Shown piece after piece: positions 31,744-40,432 of a stretch of 64,000 nucleotides of DNA. The translations under genes and the position numbers were made by a program. Each line of letters begins with the position of its first letter. Position 1 is the stretch's first letter. The stretch comes from Candidatus Aegiribacteria sp. GTDB lineage: Bacteria > Fermentibacterota > Fermentibacteria > Fermentibacterales > JCC-6. Below the pieces are notes generated by a model. The model did not search any database. It was not told where the DNA came from and saw only the letters and a list, made by a program, of their open reading frames with translations. The stretch is from NCBI GenBank assembly GCA_013138965.1, contig WTBT01000001.1, positions 1-64,000 on the forward strand, read 5' to 3'.

Positions 31744-32952
31744 CTATCTGATAATGACGATCTGTTGACATGAAATACACTCATTTACTGATGAAACCAT
31801 GGTATAAATACCGCTGGGCAGTTCAGAAACGGCATGAGTGTGACCCGTAACACCATTGATCGTACCCAGATCCCACCTGTTCACCATTCTTCCGTCCATG
31901 CTCATGAGGCTGACAGTAACCGGCACAGGCTGATCTGATGATATTGTATATGATAACGAGCCTTGTACGGGGTTGGATAGAAGGGTAAGCGAGACTCCGT
32001 TCTCGAAGCTGTTCTCAACAGACGTACTGATTCCGAAAAACACCCAGATATTCTTAACATAGTTTCCCTGAATTATGTCAAGAACTCCATCCTCGTTCCA
32101 GTCGTTCACGAAAACAGTGGCGTCTGTCTGCCCGTTGGGCCAGGCAAAAGGGGTTCCATTCACAGTAATAGCTGCGCTGGTAGTAAACACAGGTGCGCCA
32201 ACTGATCCTGTATTCTCAAGGTAATATGTGTGCCCGTAATCTTCTCCCACAAGAAGATCCACAAGCCCGTCCGCGTTCATGTCCTCCATGTGGGGAACGC
32301 TTCTGGAATAAGATACCGGTGAGGAGCCTTTCATTACAGGAGTATAGCTGGTGAAAACAGCATTTTCGGGTGTTCCCTGATTCAGGTAAAGATGAAGACT
32401 TCCACCTGACGTGGCTGCACGACCAACGATCAGATCAAGCATCCCATCGTTATTCCAGTCGAAAAGAAAAGGAGCGGAGTTCTCACCGACATCCAGCTCA
32501 CTGCCTGAAGCCTGTATCCTGCCCTCACTGGTAAGAGAACCATCGCTCTGCCTTCTGAAGTAGTTGACATATCCATTTCTTTCACCGACTATCAGATCAA
32601 CAAGTCCGTCGTTATTAAAATCCACAGCCTGTGGATTTGTAGCACCGGTGCATCAACCGGCTGAAAGAGATATGTCATTTCCGTCAGCCTGCAGGAATGT
32701 GTAATTCCCGAAAACCGGTGATGCATTCGTACCGGTGTTGATGTAGTACCGCAGCTTTCCTGAAATATACTGACCCACGATAAGATCCTTGAGGCCATCA
32801 CCACTCCAGTCGGTAACAAGCGGATTAGCGTGCCCTACACCCAGTACAATAGGCGCACCATTCGCATTGATCTTGACCGGCGGCTGGTAATCCGGTGTAG
32901 TGGCCGCAGCCATGAAGCAGATAGCCAGCACTACAAGAAAATATACTCGCAT
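31744..32952 (-). pseudogene. FG-GAP/VCBS repeat protein with in-frame TGA
   Basis: One 403-codon frame encodes a secreted repeat protein: a signal peptide (MRVYFLVVLAICFMAAA), several FG-GAP/VCBS repeats (DWSGDGLKDLIVG, DFNNDGLVDLIVG, DWNNDGMLDLIVG, DMNADGLVDLLVG, DWNEDGVLDIIQG; Asp-rich, likely Ca2+ binding) and a C-terminal sorting-type domain (SLMSMDGRMVNRWDL ... LPSGIYTMV). A TGA at 32653-32655 interrupts it in the same frame, between SLSAG and CTGATNPQAVDF, with the repeat phase intact. One base change from GGA would explain it. It may be a recent nonsense mutation, a sequencing error or read-through. The downstream part has no own signal peptide or ribosome binding site. Confidence 0.8.
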
Positions 32953-33071
32953 AATAATACCTCCCGGGAAAAGGATATGGGAACTCGGATAATCCTGATA
33001 ACACTACTATAATAATGGGAAATTAATTGTTCGACAAGGTTTCCAGAGTGGTTTCTAGAAACATCATTCAA

Positions 33072-33114
33072 TGGGGACGGAGATAATTAGATTTTCGAAT
33101 TACCTCCGTCCCCA
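33072..33114. repeat. palindromic repeat, family B copy 1
   Basis: Left arm GGGGACGGAGATAATT (33073-33088) and right arm AATTACCTCCGTCCCC (33098-33113) pair with one mismatch, plus an outer T-A pair. It lies between the FG-GAP gene and the MscS gene. A related, more diverged element is at 45103-45149. It resembles REP/MITE-type intergenic palindromes. Confidence 0.7.
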
Positions 33115-33134
33115 ATTACCCAATTCATCCCTGA

Positions 33135-34640
33135 TTATCTGATGCCGAAGAAATCCCTTATGCGGTTGAGCAGGTGATCCTTTCTGTCAATCTGTTCTGA
33201 TTTTTCTTCCTTTGCTGTCTGGTCCGTCACCCTCCCTGAAAGGTCTTCCAGTCTTTTCTCCAGCATGGCTGAAAGAGGTTCGATAATTGAAGATTCCTGC
33301 TCCAGAAGCTCAGCCATTCCTCTTTTCTTTACAACTATGACTTCAGTTTCCCGGAGGGCGATGACAGAAGCCGAACGGAGTTCGCCGGTAAGCAGGCTCA
33401 TCTCACCGAAGTAGTCTCCTGACTGAAGGTCCGCAAGATGGGTTTTGCGTCCAACAGCGTCGGAAACGGACACATCCACCTTACCGTCCGAGATGATGAA
33501 GAGCGAGTCGCCGGAATCTCCCTGTTGAACCAGTATTTCCCCCTTGGAGAAAAGGAGTTTGGATGCGCTTGAGGCCAGTTCCTCTATCTGATCGAATGAG
33601 AGGGGCCGGAACAGCTCAATATTTCTGAGTCCACTGATAACCTCCCGCTTGATACTCTCCTTTATTCTGCCCTCGTTCTCAGCGGATACCTCTCTGACCG
33701 TAACATCCCTGATCGGGAATGGGATGGTCAGACCTCTGCGCCTGAGGATATACCAGATCCTTGTTCTTACGGCGTTCTCTAACTCAGGCTTCCGGTGGTA
33801 TTCACTTATCCAGAACCTGACATCGTAATTGACAGAATATTCATCGAATTCTTCGAGGAATACCATTGGGGGCGGGACCTCAAGAATTCCATCCATTTTT
33901 TCAAGGGTGGATGTAATCACCTTTTTTACCACACCGGGTTGATGTCCATAGGCCATGCCGACATATATCCGGCACATGTGATTCCTGTTAGGCCGGGAAT
34001 AATTCGTAACGATATTCTTGGAAATCGTTGCATTGGGTACTGTTACGTGATCTCCGCACCTTGTTCTTATGGTGAGTGTTCTCCAGTTCATCTGGACAAC
34101 GACACCCTCTTCGGCCTCCATGCTCACCCATTCTCCAAGTTTGAATGGTCTTTCCATCTGAAGAGCAAGCCCGGCGAAAAGATTGCCGAGTATATCCTGA
34201 AGAGAAAGACCGATCACGGCAGAAAGCACGGTAGATGTTACAAGAAATCCCGTAAGTTTAACTCCGAATATTCCGTTAAGGATGGCAACTGCCACTATCG
34301 CGAGTACTATAAAATTGATTATGTCGATGACGAGACGCGGTATGTGTACGTCAACCTGTTTTTTCAGAAGGTAATCCCAGAAGAGCAGATTCAGAATTCG
34401 GAGTAGTATATTCGAGGAAAGAATAATGGTGGCCGCAAGGGCTATCTTCGAAAACGTTGATTCCCCGGGAACCCCGAACATTTTCATGACAAGATATGTA
34501 GCACCTGCAATCCCTGCGAAGAAAACCCACATTCTCAGCCGGCTGCCGGGGGCATGCTTCCGGATAATCAGCAGAATAAGGCCTACCGAAAGACCAAGAA
34601 GCACGGCCTGTATACCATGTACGATCATCTGGGTGTTCAA
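33135..34640 (-). CDS. MscS-type channel with cyclic nucleotide-binding domain
   Basis: A 501-residue membrane protein. N-terminal helices (about 10-170) are followed by the MscS pore and beta domain (STVLSAVIGLSLQDILGNLFAGLALQMERPF, then GEWVSMEAEEGVVVQMNWRTLTIRT and VPNATI). The C-terminal 130 residues form a cNMP-binding fold (GEILVQQGDSGDSLFIISDG, GDYFGEMSLLTGELRSASVIA, the phosphate-binding cassette). The start is placed at TTG 34640 with AGGAGG 6 nt upstream; the upstream frame overlaps the divergent gene. It would be a mechanosensitive channel gated or tuned by cAMP/cGMP. Two nucleotidyl cyclases in the window could supply the ligand. Confidence 0.87.
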   Translation of the reverse strand: MNTQMIVHGIQAVLLGLSVGLILLIIRKHAPGSRLRMWVFFAGIAGATYLVMKMFGVPGESTFSKIALAATIILSSNILLRILNLLFWDYLLKKQVDVHIPRLVIDIINFIVLAIVAVAILNGIFGVKLTGFLVTSTVLSAVIGLSLQDILGNLFAGLALQMERPFKLGEWVSMEAEEGVVVQMNWRTLTIRTRCGDHVTVPNATISKNIVTNYSRPNRNHMCRIYVGMAYGHQPGVVKKVITSTLEKMDGILEVPPPMVFLEEFDEYSVNYDVRFWISEYHRKPELENAVRTRIWYILRRRGLTIPFPIRDVTVREVSAENEGRIKESIKREVISGLRNIELFRPLSFDQIEELASSASKLLFSKGEILVQQGDSGDSLFIISDGKVDVSVSDAVGRKTHLADLQSGDYFGEMSLLTGELRSASVIALRETEVIVVKKRGMAELLEQESSIIEPLSAMLEKRLEDLSGRVTDQTAKEEKSEQIDRKDHLLNRIRDFFGIR

Positions 34641-34818
34641 GAAATACCTCCTGGATTCCTGTAATGATGTCGATACAATAACCGATACAATCAGGGAATG
34701 AAATACCGGAGGGTCGCTTCCTCGGAGGTCCTGTACATCATCGGGTGTTTGGAATATTTTTCCATGGATACTGTACAACAGGAGTACAACGGGAATTCTC
34801 TTAAGATCGGAGATGACC

Positions 34819-35739
34819 ATGCTCGAACTTATTTTTGCGGCAGCCCTCATGGATACAGTTGCACTACCTGACCACTTCGAAACGGTATTCGTGCATGAGT
34901 GGGGGGCGGTAACATTTACAGAAGAGAATGTGATTTTCGGAACTAACCCCTTCACCGCCCCGAACTCCGACTTCATTCCACCGGATCAGTGGAATGAACC
35001 GGTTGCAAGAGCCCCCATTGTCTACTTCTACGGAGAACACTTCACCGGAACATTCACCGTAAGTGTGCATTCAGGGAGTTTCATAGAAACACTGCCTATT
35101 CCGGAAAGCCTCGTGAGCACATCCACAAAGCCTTCGCAGCACTCCTACCATGCGGTCTGGAATATTTCCAGTACCTCGGACGGACAGTCGGAGAATACAA
35201 TCGAAGCGGGAAGAGACTATCCTGGAATTTTATCTGAACTTCTTGAGATCTGGAGAAAACCACCATCATTCCTGCTGGAATTCGAAGACGGATTGAAGGA
35301 AAAGTTCATTTACTACGAATGTCTGCTCAATCCCTCCTCCGAGGATGATTTCTATCCGGTACTGCTTCAGAATAACGGTGCTGTGCTTCATCCGGATTAC
35401 ACCGGTCCCGTAATGCGGTTCGTGAAACGCATGGAGACAGTAAACATGGAACTGATAACAGAATGGCCTGTTTCCGGGCAGATAGTGTATAATAAAGTTC
35501 CCAATGTTCCGGGGATACTCTGCGACTGGGCAAGAGGAGCAATGAAATCAGAGGAACTGGTTTCTATGTGGGACACCTGGAAAACCTGGATATACGATGG
35601 TTCCTGGAGCGGTGATACCCTTTTGGTGTTTCCCCTTCCGGAAAACACCATTGAAGGGATGACAACAATCATTCTACGAACGGATGATTATCGGGAAGTG
35701 GAGTATTCCCGGTTCTATCTGGGAATCCTGTCGAACTAA
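34819..35739 (+). CDS. HEWG-motif protein, unknown function
   Basis: A 306-residue protein with the segment VFVHEWGAVTF near residue 24, APIVYFYGEH near 70 and EKFIYYECL near 160. Similar HEWG...PVIYFY...KFLFY patterns occur in uncharacterised proteins of Planctomycetes and other environmental bacteria, as far as I recall. The N-terminus is weakly hydrophobic (MLELIFAAALMDTVA), perhaps a signal. The start at 34819 is chosen because GGAG lies 6 nt upstream; 34813 is too close to it. It ends with a 4-nt overlap with the convergent DUF4342 gene. Confidence 0.65.
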   Translation: MLELIFAAALMDTVALPDHFETVFVHEWGAVTFTEENVIFGTNPFTAPNSDFIPPDQWNEPVARAPIVYFYGEHFTGTFTVSVHSGSFIETLPIPESLVSTSTKPSQHSYHAVWNISSTSDGQSENTIEAGRDYPGILSELLEIWRKPPSFLLEFEDGLKEKFIYYECLLNPSSEDDFYPVLLQNNGAVLHPDYTGPVMRFVKRMETVNMELITEWPVSGQIVYNKVPNVPGILCDWARGAMKSEELVSMWDTWKTWIYDGSWSGDTLLVFPLPENTIEGMTTIILRTDDYREVEYSRFYLGILSN

Positions 35740-36005
35740 TTTTCGTCCGGGGCTTCTGAGGTTTTAACTTCAATGGAGCATTTTACAGCAAGTGCTGCAA
35801 TTGCAGCAACGGCAGCATATGCGGGTATAAGGGCAACCCCGAGGACCCCGATTGTAAGAGGGATTTCAATCAGCGTTTTACCGGATTCATTTTTGATGAT
35901 TATATGTCTTATGTTTCCCTGGTGAAAAAGCTCTTTTACTTTTTCAAGAAGGTCGCTTCCGGAAACCTTGAATTCCTTTTCTTTCGATTCGACAGAATCA
36001 GTCAT
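35736..36005 (-). CDS. DUF4342-type small membrane-associated protein
   Basis: An 89-residue protein: a basic helical N-terminal part (SGSDLLEKVKELFHQGNIRHIIIKN), a short beta segment (GKTLIEIPLTIGVLGV) and a hydrophobic helix (ALIPAYAAVAAIAALAVK), the layout of DUF4342 proteins. ATG 36005 has GGAGG 7 nt upstream within the end of thiL; an in-frame TTG at 36011 is less likely. It is co-transcribed with thiL. Function is unknown. Confidence 0.75.
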   Translation of the reverse strand: MTDSVESKEKEFKVSGSDLLEKVKELFHQGNIRHIIIKNESGKTLIEIPLTIGVLGVALIPAYAAVAAIAALAVKCSIEVKTSEAPDEN

Positions 36006-36007
36006 TT

Positions 36008-36970
36008 TCAAACCTCCATATGATCATATCCTATTGCGCCAATACTTACTCTCTCTCCTTTAAGAAATACGGTAACTTCTCCATTTCCGGTCTCAGCGCG
36101 GCCAATTTTTAAACATCCAACTGATGAAAAATCAAGCTCGACCGGTGCTCCGAACAGTAGAACATAATCCTCCCCTGCGGCAGATGCGGTCAGAGGTTTG
36201 TCCTTCACTGAATCAAAGAATATGGTTTCATCAATTTCAAGCACAGTATTAACTCCACTTTCCAATGAAAGGTGCTCAGCTTCGGAAAAAAGCCCGTCTG
36301 AAATGTCTATCGCGCAGCGAACACCCATTTTTCTGAGTTTAATTCCCAGCTCCAGTTCCGCTCTCGGCTGCAGGAAAGCTCTCAGCTGCTCAAGCTCTTC
36401 ACTGGAAAGAAGACAGGAACATGGTTTGAGATCCTCCCCTAGCAGTCCACCGACCTTTTCAAGTTTTTCAGGAGCGCCCAGAGCCCGGCCGAGAAGACCG
36501 CTTATCCAGAGATTGTCACCGGGACGAAGAGATGATCTTCTAAGAAGCGTATCCCGTTCTTCTCCCTCGCCTATGACAGTGATAGTGATACCAAGGCGTT
36601 CTCCCCGTACAGTCTCACCACCAGCGAGGGTTACATCCTCACGTTCGGTCAGTCCCCGATAAAAACCCTCGATCCAGTCTACTTCAATGCTGGGATTAAT
36701 GGATAAAGCCGTAAAAAACCACTCAGCCCTTGCGCCCATCGCCGCAATGTCCGAGAGTGCGGCTTCCAGCAGACGCCTTCCAAGAATCCTCGGCTGAGCC
36801 CACCATCGATGAAAATGCGTGCCTTCGAAGAAACTGTCGGTGGTAACAACAGGACATTGAATTCCCGGTAGTACAGCACTGTCATCTCCTATACCGCACA
36901 AACAGGGAAACTTTCCCCTGAGCCTCCGTATCAGCCCTCTCTCCCCTAAATCGGAAATACGCTGGTTCAT
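36008..36970 (-). CDS. thiL: thiamine-monophosphate kinase
   Basis: A 320-residue ThiL that phosphorylates thiamine phosphate to thiamine diphosphate with ATP, the last step of the cofactor pathway. Motifs are GIGDDSAVL, TTDSFFEGTHF, ALSDIAAMGA, GLTERE..LAGGETVRG, the late ISGLLG and the Asp-rich DISDGLFSEAEHL. Length is normal. It lies 7 nt downstream of mtnP on the same strand. Cytosolic. Thiamine diphosphate is needed by the korAB oxidoreductase encoded further right. Confidence 0.95.
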   Translation of the reverse strand: MNQRISDLGERGLIRRLRGKFPCLCGIGDDSAVLPGIQCPVVTTDSFFEGTHFHRWWAQPRILGRRLLEAALSDIAAMGARAEWFFTALSINPSIEVDWIEGFYRGLTEREDVTLAGGETVRGERLGITITVIGEGEERDTLLRRSSLRPGDNLWISGLLGRALGAPEKLEKVGGLLGEDLKPCSCLLSSEELEQLRAFLQPRAELELGIKLRKMGVRCAIDISDGLFSEAEHLSLESGVNTVLEIDETIFFDSVKDKPLTASAAGEDYVLLFGAPVELDFSSVGCLKIGRAETGNGEVTVFLKGERVSIGAIGYDHMEV

Positions 36971-36977
36971 GAATGCA

Positions 36978-37844
36978 CTATCTTTCCAGGATAACTTTCA
37001 GATGCTCCTTCGCCAGGTAGCCCCGGTGTTCCAGCGCTGTCATGATGGCTCCCTCAATCGCACTCTTTCCTCCATGGCAGGCGCAATCAGTCTTATGAAT
37101 GTCAATAGCATGCAGAGCGTTTTCAATCGTCCTCCTGGCCCGGACGGTGTTCAATCTGACATTCGCTACAACCGCCTCTACTGAAACATCCTCTTCCGTT
37201 TCATGCCATACATCGTAATCCGTGATCATGCATAAAGTGGCATAACATATGCCTGCTTCCCTTGCAAGTTTTGCTTCCGGAACCACAGTCATACCGATTA
37301 CAGCATGACCCTGGCCGCGGTATACTCTGCTTTCAGCTCTGGTCGAGAAAGCGGGACCCTCCATGCATACGAGGGTACCACCATTGTGAACTGTTGCATC
37401 CGCTTCTTCAGCCGCCTTGAACAGAATTTCCGAAAGCTCACTGCAGAATGGATCACCGAATCCGATATGACCAACTATTCCTCCTCCGAAATACGTCGAT
37501 CTTCGGATCCCTTTGGTCCGATCGTAAATCTGATCAGGGATAACGAAATACCTGGGATGATACATTTCCTGAAGGCTGCCAACTGCAGAAACAGAGATCA
37601 GCTGGCGAACTCCTGCATTTTTCAGCGCATAAATGTTAGCTGCATATGGGATCTCGGAAGGTGAAAGCGTATGACCCTCTCCATGACGAGGCAAAAATAC
37701 CAGAGGTGTATCATTGTAATCCGCAAGGATAAGAGGGGCAGAAGGTTTCCCGAATGGTGTCTCCGTATTCAACTGCTGTTCAATTCGGATACCTTCAAAG
37801 GAGTATACTCCAGACCCTCCGATTATTCCGATGCGATTTTTCAT
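36978..37844 (-). CDS. mtnP: S-methyl-5'-thioadenosine phosphorylase
   Basis: A 288-residue family-2 purine nucleoside phosphorylase. GIIGGSGVY at the start, PRHGEGH (phosphate site), MEGPAFSTRAESRVYR and GMTVVPEAKLAREAG are present. The Asp pair in TDYDVW is typical of enzymes that take 6-aminopurines, which favours methylthioadenosine over guanosine or inosine. The start at ATG 37844 has AGGAG 6 nt upstream. It cleaves methylthioadenosine to adenine and methylthioribose-1-phosphate in methionine salvage, and removes the by-product of radical SAM and polyamine chemistry. Divergent from rlmN. Confidence 0.9.
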   Translation of the reverse strand: MKNRIGIIGGSGVYSFEGIRIEQQLNTETPFGKPSAPLILADYNDTPLVFLPRHGEGHTLSPSEIPYAANIYALKNAGVRQLISVSAVGSLQEMYHPRYFVIPDQIYDRTKGIRRSTYFGGGIVGHIGFGDPFCSELSEILFKAAEEADATVHNGGTLVCMEGPAFSTRAESRVYRGQGHAVIGMTVVPEAKLAREAGICYATLCMITDYDVWHETEEDVSVEAVVANVRLNTVRARRTIENALHAIDIHKTDCACHGGKSAIEGAIMTALEHRGYLAKEHLKVILER

Positions 37845-37926
37845 TGTTATCTCCTCATTGAGAAAGCCGCTCATATACATGTATTATATATATACTCTTT
37901 CATCAATGGTCGAAGGGAAATGCAGC

Positions 37927-38994
37927 ATGCAAATGAATGGCAGCTCAAAGGAGCACAAGGTGAAGGTATCCGGCTTAACGTTTCCTGACCTGAAGAAATG
38001 GGTTACCGCAGATCTTGGAATGAAACCTTACAGAGCGCGACAGCTTTTCTCCTGGATACACCTGAAGAGGGTGACCTCGTTTTATCAGATGACCGATATT
38101 TCATTATCCGCAAGAAACCGGCTTGACCGGGTCGGTGAGATAACAGCGCTTGCTATCTGCGATACCATCACAGCAGATGATGGAACTCTGAAGTATTCCT
38201 TTACGCTGGGGGACGGTGAAGTAATCGAATCAGTCCTTATCCCGGATCCCCCGAGGTTGACTGCATGTATATCAACTCAGGCGGGTTGCAGACGTGCTTG
38301 CACATTCTGTCAGACGGGAAGGGGAGGATTCAGACGTGATCTTCGAACCGATGAAATTGTGGCTCAGCTCTACGGCCTGCAGAACAGCACCGATGATCGG
38401 ATAAGCAACGTGGTCTTCATGGGCATGGGAGAACCCATGGATAATTTCCCGGCTCTCAGCGATGCTCTGTCCATAATAAGCGATGACCGGGGAATATGTA
38501 TCGGCGCAAGGAAAATAACCGTATCGACCATTGGTATTCCAGGCGGCATTGGCAGGCTTGCACAGCTGGATGGGCAGTACGGACTGGCAGTATCACTCCA
38601 CAGCGCGGTGGAAAGTACAAGACGGAAGCTAATGCCTGTATCCAGGACTATGTCGCTTCAAGAGCTTAAGCGGGACCTGATGGACTACGTCAGCCGCAAG
38701 AGCAGAAGGATAACCCTGGAATACTGTCTAATCGCAGGCATTAACGATACGATTGAAGAGGCTGAAGCTCTTGTGGAATTCGCCGGTGATATTGAGTGCA
38801 AGATCAACCTTCTGATTTACAATCCCGTAGAAGGTGCCCCATACAGAAGACCTGACATTGAATCGGTAAACAGATTCATGCACTACCTTTATCCCAGATG
38901 CCAGGCGGTTATCCTTAGACGCTCCAGGGGAAGTGACATTGCAGCAGCCTGCGGCCAGCTCGGACCTTCTGCACGAAACACTTCCGCAACCTGA
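37927..38994 (+). CDS. rlmN: dual-specificity RNA methyltransferase RlmN
   Basis: A 355-residue radical SAM methyltransferase that methylates C2 of A2503 in 23S rRNA and A37 in some tRNAs. Motifs include KPYRARQLFSWIH, CISTQAGCRRACTFCQTG (cluster motif CX3CX2C), VVFMGMGEPMDN, the ITVSTIG segment and SLHSA, and the EYCLIAGIND region. The catalytic Cys near the C-terminus is present in AACGQL. Start 37927 follows AAGGGAAA; ATG 37906 or 37933 are alternatives. Confidence 0.95.
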   Translation: MQMNGSSKEHKVKVSGLTFPDLKKWVTADLGMKPYRARQLFSWIHLKRVTSFYQMTDISLSARNRLDRVGEITALAICDTITADDGTLKYSFTLGDGEVIESVLIPDPPRLTACISTQAGCRRACTFCQTGRGGFRRDLRTDEIVAQLYGLQNSTDDRISNVVFMGMGEPMDNFPALSDALSIISDDRGICIGARKITVSTIGIPGGIGRLAQLDGQYGLAVSLHSAVESTRRKLMPVSRTMSLQELKRDLMDYVSRKSRRITLEYCLIAGINDTIEEAEALVEFAGDIECKINLLIYNPVEGAPYRRPDIESVNRFMHYLYPRCQAVILRRSRGSDIAAACGQLGPSARNTSAT

Positions 38995-39018
38995 TCCCTT
39001 ATCGGCAATTAACTCCTC

Positions 39019-39582
39019 TCAGAACGCTATTGACGCAGTTATCTGAAGACCTGACAGGTCCTTTCCCGTTTCCCCACCCAGCGCGGAACCAGCACTTACC
39101 CATTCGGGGGTAACGACAATATCGATTGAGGTCGACTCTCCCACATGTATCCGTGCACCAATTTCAGCCCCGATCACGCCGGCTCCGGTACTGGTTTTAT
39201 CCTGGTTGCCCTCCGGGCTGTCCCAGAGAAGCATTCCGCCGCCGTATATTCCAAGCAGCGGTTCAATTCCACGAGGACCCGCATATGTTCTGTAGAAGGG
39301 GTACATCCTGTACCCGACCGTAAGTGGTATACCGCTTACTGCACCCCAATTATCGCTGTCAGTGCCTGCGCTCAGGTATCCAGTCTCAATGATAAAGCAG
39401 TTTCCAAGTGAAGGCGGAATCTGCAGCGATACTACAATGGCCGGTCCGGGCGTTAGCCCTGCATCTGAATCGAAGAGGGATGGCATCCAGACTCCCCCGC
39501 CGATTGAAACTTCAAGATCACTTCTTTCCGATGCGGCAGTCAGTGCTGTCATCAAAGCCAGGAACAGGATAGCAATTTTCAT
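39019..39582 (-). CDS. outer-membrane beta-barrel-like protein
   Basis: A 187-residue protein with a signal peptide (cleavage near TAA-SER) and amphipathic strands such as LEVSIGGGVWMPSLF, ending ITASIAF with a terminal Phe, the usual outer-membrane insertion signal. Length and strand pattern suit an 8-stranded barrel. It is convergent with rlmN (24-base gap). It belongs to no family I can name. Confidence 0.7.
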   Translation of the reverse strand: MKIAILFLALMTALTAASERSDLEVSIGGGVWMPSLFDSDAGLTPGPAIVVSLQIPPSLGNCFIIETGYLSAGTDSDNWGAVSGIPLTVGYRMYPFYRTYAGPRGIEPLLGIYGGGMLLWDSPEGNQDKTSTGAGVIGAEIGARIHVGESTSIDIVVTPEWVSAGSALGGETGKDLSGLQITASIAF

Positions 39583-39636
39583 GACACTCTCCTTACTAAA
39601 TTATACATTATTAGTGATAAGTAAAATATACATAAT

Positions 39637-39660
39637 GCTCAAATGCAAGACCTGACCCTA
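39637..39660. repeat. palindromic repeat, family A copy 2
   Basis: This copy shares GCTCAAATGCAAGACCTGAC with copies at 14151 and 43317, plus the upstream ATACATAATG. It ends exactly on the TAG stop codon (39658-39660) of the cobalamin adenosyltransferase gene on the minus strand. The second arm is poorly preserved here. Confidence 0.7.
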
Positions 39661-40182
39661 GGATTCGATACCTTTACGGGCCAAGAAGTTCTCCGTTGCA
39701 TAGTAGTGCTTGACTTCCCTCATTTCCGTAACAAGGTCAGCCGCTTCAATAATACTCTCCGGAGCATAACGCCCTGTCAGCACAAGCTCTACATCGTCCG
39801 GTCGCTGGCCAATGAAATCCATCACATCATTCTCGTCAAGAATTCCCATGTGAACAGTAACGTTAAGTTCATCCGCAATAACAACGTCATAATTTCCCGA
39901 AACCATCATGGCTTTTATCTTTTCAAGACCGGCCGCGGCGGATCGCATATCTTCCTCCGAAGGCTTTTCTCCCTTGCATATAAGACTGGGAGTACCGTAC
40001 TGTTCCATGGCGATGGCTCCAGGGAAGTGGTCAGGCAGACAGAGCTCCGAGTAATCCTGTCCCTTCATGAACTGCCCGAAGTAAACCTTCATGCCTGCGC
40101 AGGCGGCTCTTACCGCCAAGCCAAGGGCTGCGGTGGTCTTACCCTTACCGTTTCCTGTGTAGAGTTGAAACTTTCCCTTCAT
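39658..40182 (-). CDS. cobO: corrinoid adenosyltransferase (CobO/BtuR type)
   Basis: A 174-residue ATP:cob(I)alamin adenosyltransferase of the CobA/CobO fold. P-loop GNGKGKTTAALG is near residue 9, and YFGQFMKG, VIADELNV, DDVELVLTGR and the RYAPESIIEAADLVTEM region are all typical. It makes adenosylcobalamin from reduced corrinoid, so the cell uses or salvages B12, which fits the B12-type radical SAM gene at 10883. Start ATG 40182 has GGGAGG 5 nt upstream; the frame is open further left without support. The stop codon is inside a family A repeat. Confidence 0.92.
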   Translation of the reverse strand: MKGKFQLYTGNGKGKTTAALGLAVRAACAGMKVYFGQFMKGQDYSELCLPDHFPGAIAMEQYGTPSLICKGEKPSEEDMRSAAAGLEKIKAMMVSGNYDVVIADELNVTVHMGILDENDVMDFIGQRPDDVELVLTGRYAPESIIEAADLVTEMREVKHYYATENFLARKGIES

Positions 40183-40432
40183 TTCTCCCTCCCGTGCAAA
40201 GATATACCGGTTAACCTCTGTGGAAAAGTGGCGCGCTATGGCTGGCCTGCCGGTCTTCCATTCTTTCAAACTCCACAGATTATACTTCACTTATCTCCTG
40301 CAGTTCCATAGAGGCTATATTCAAGCTTATGATGATACTGACAGGGAACACTTTTCCAGGAGCAGAACAAGTCACCCGATGTTAAACTTATTACCTAGGG
40401 GACCTTTCATTTCCCGTAAGGACAGGTGAAAC

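Noticed and set aside
32653-32655. TGA read as glycine or selenocysteine
   Set aside because: TGA is used as a normal stop throughout the window (several ATGA overlaps), and the sequence after it offers only a loopless GCACC/GGTGC palindrome, not a SECIS-like hairpin.
34641-34976. N-terminal extension of the MscS gene
   Set aside because: The segment overlaps the divergent gene start, is not membrane-like, and TTG 34640 has AGGAGG at 6 nt.
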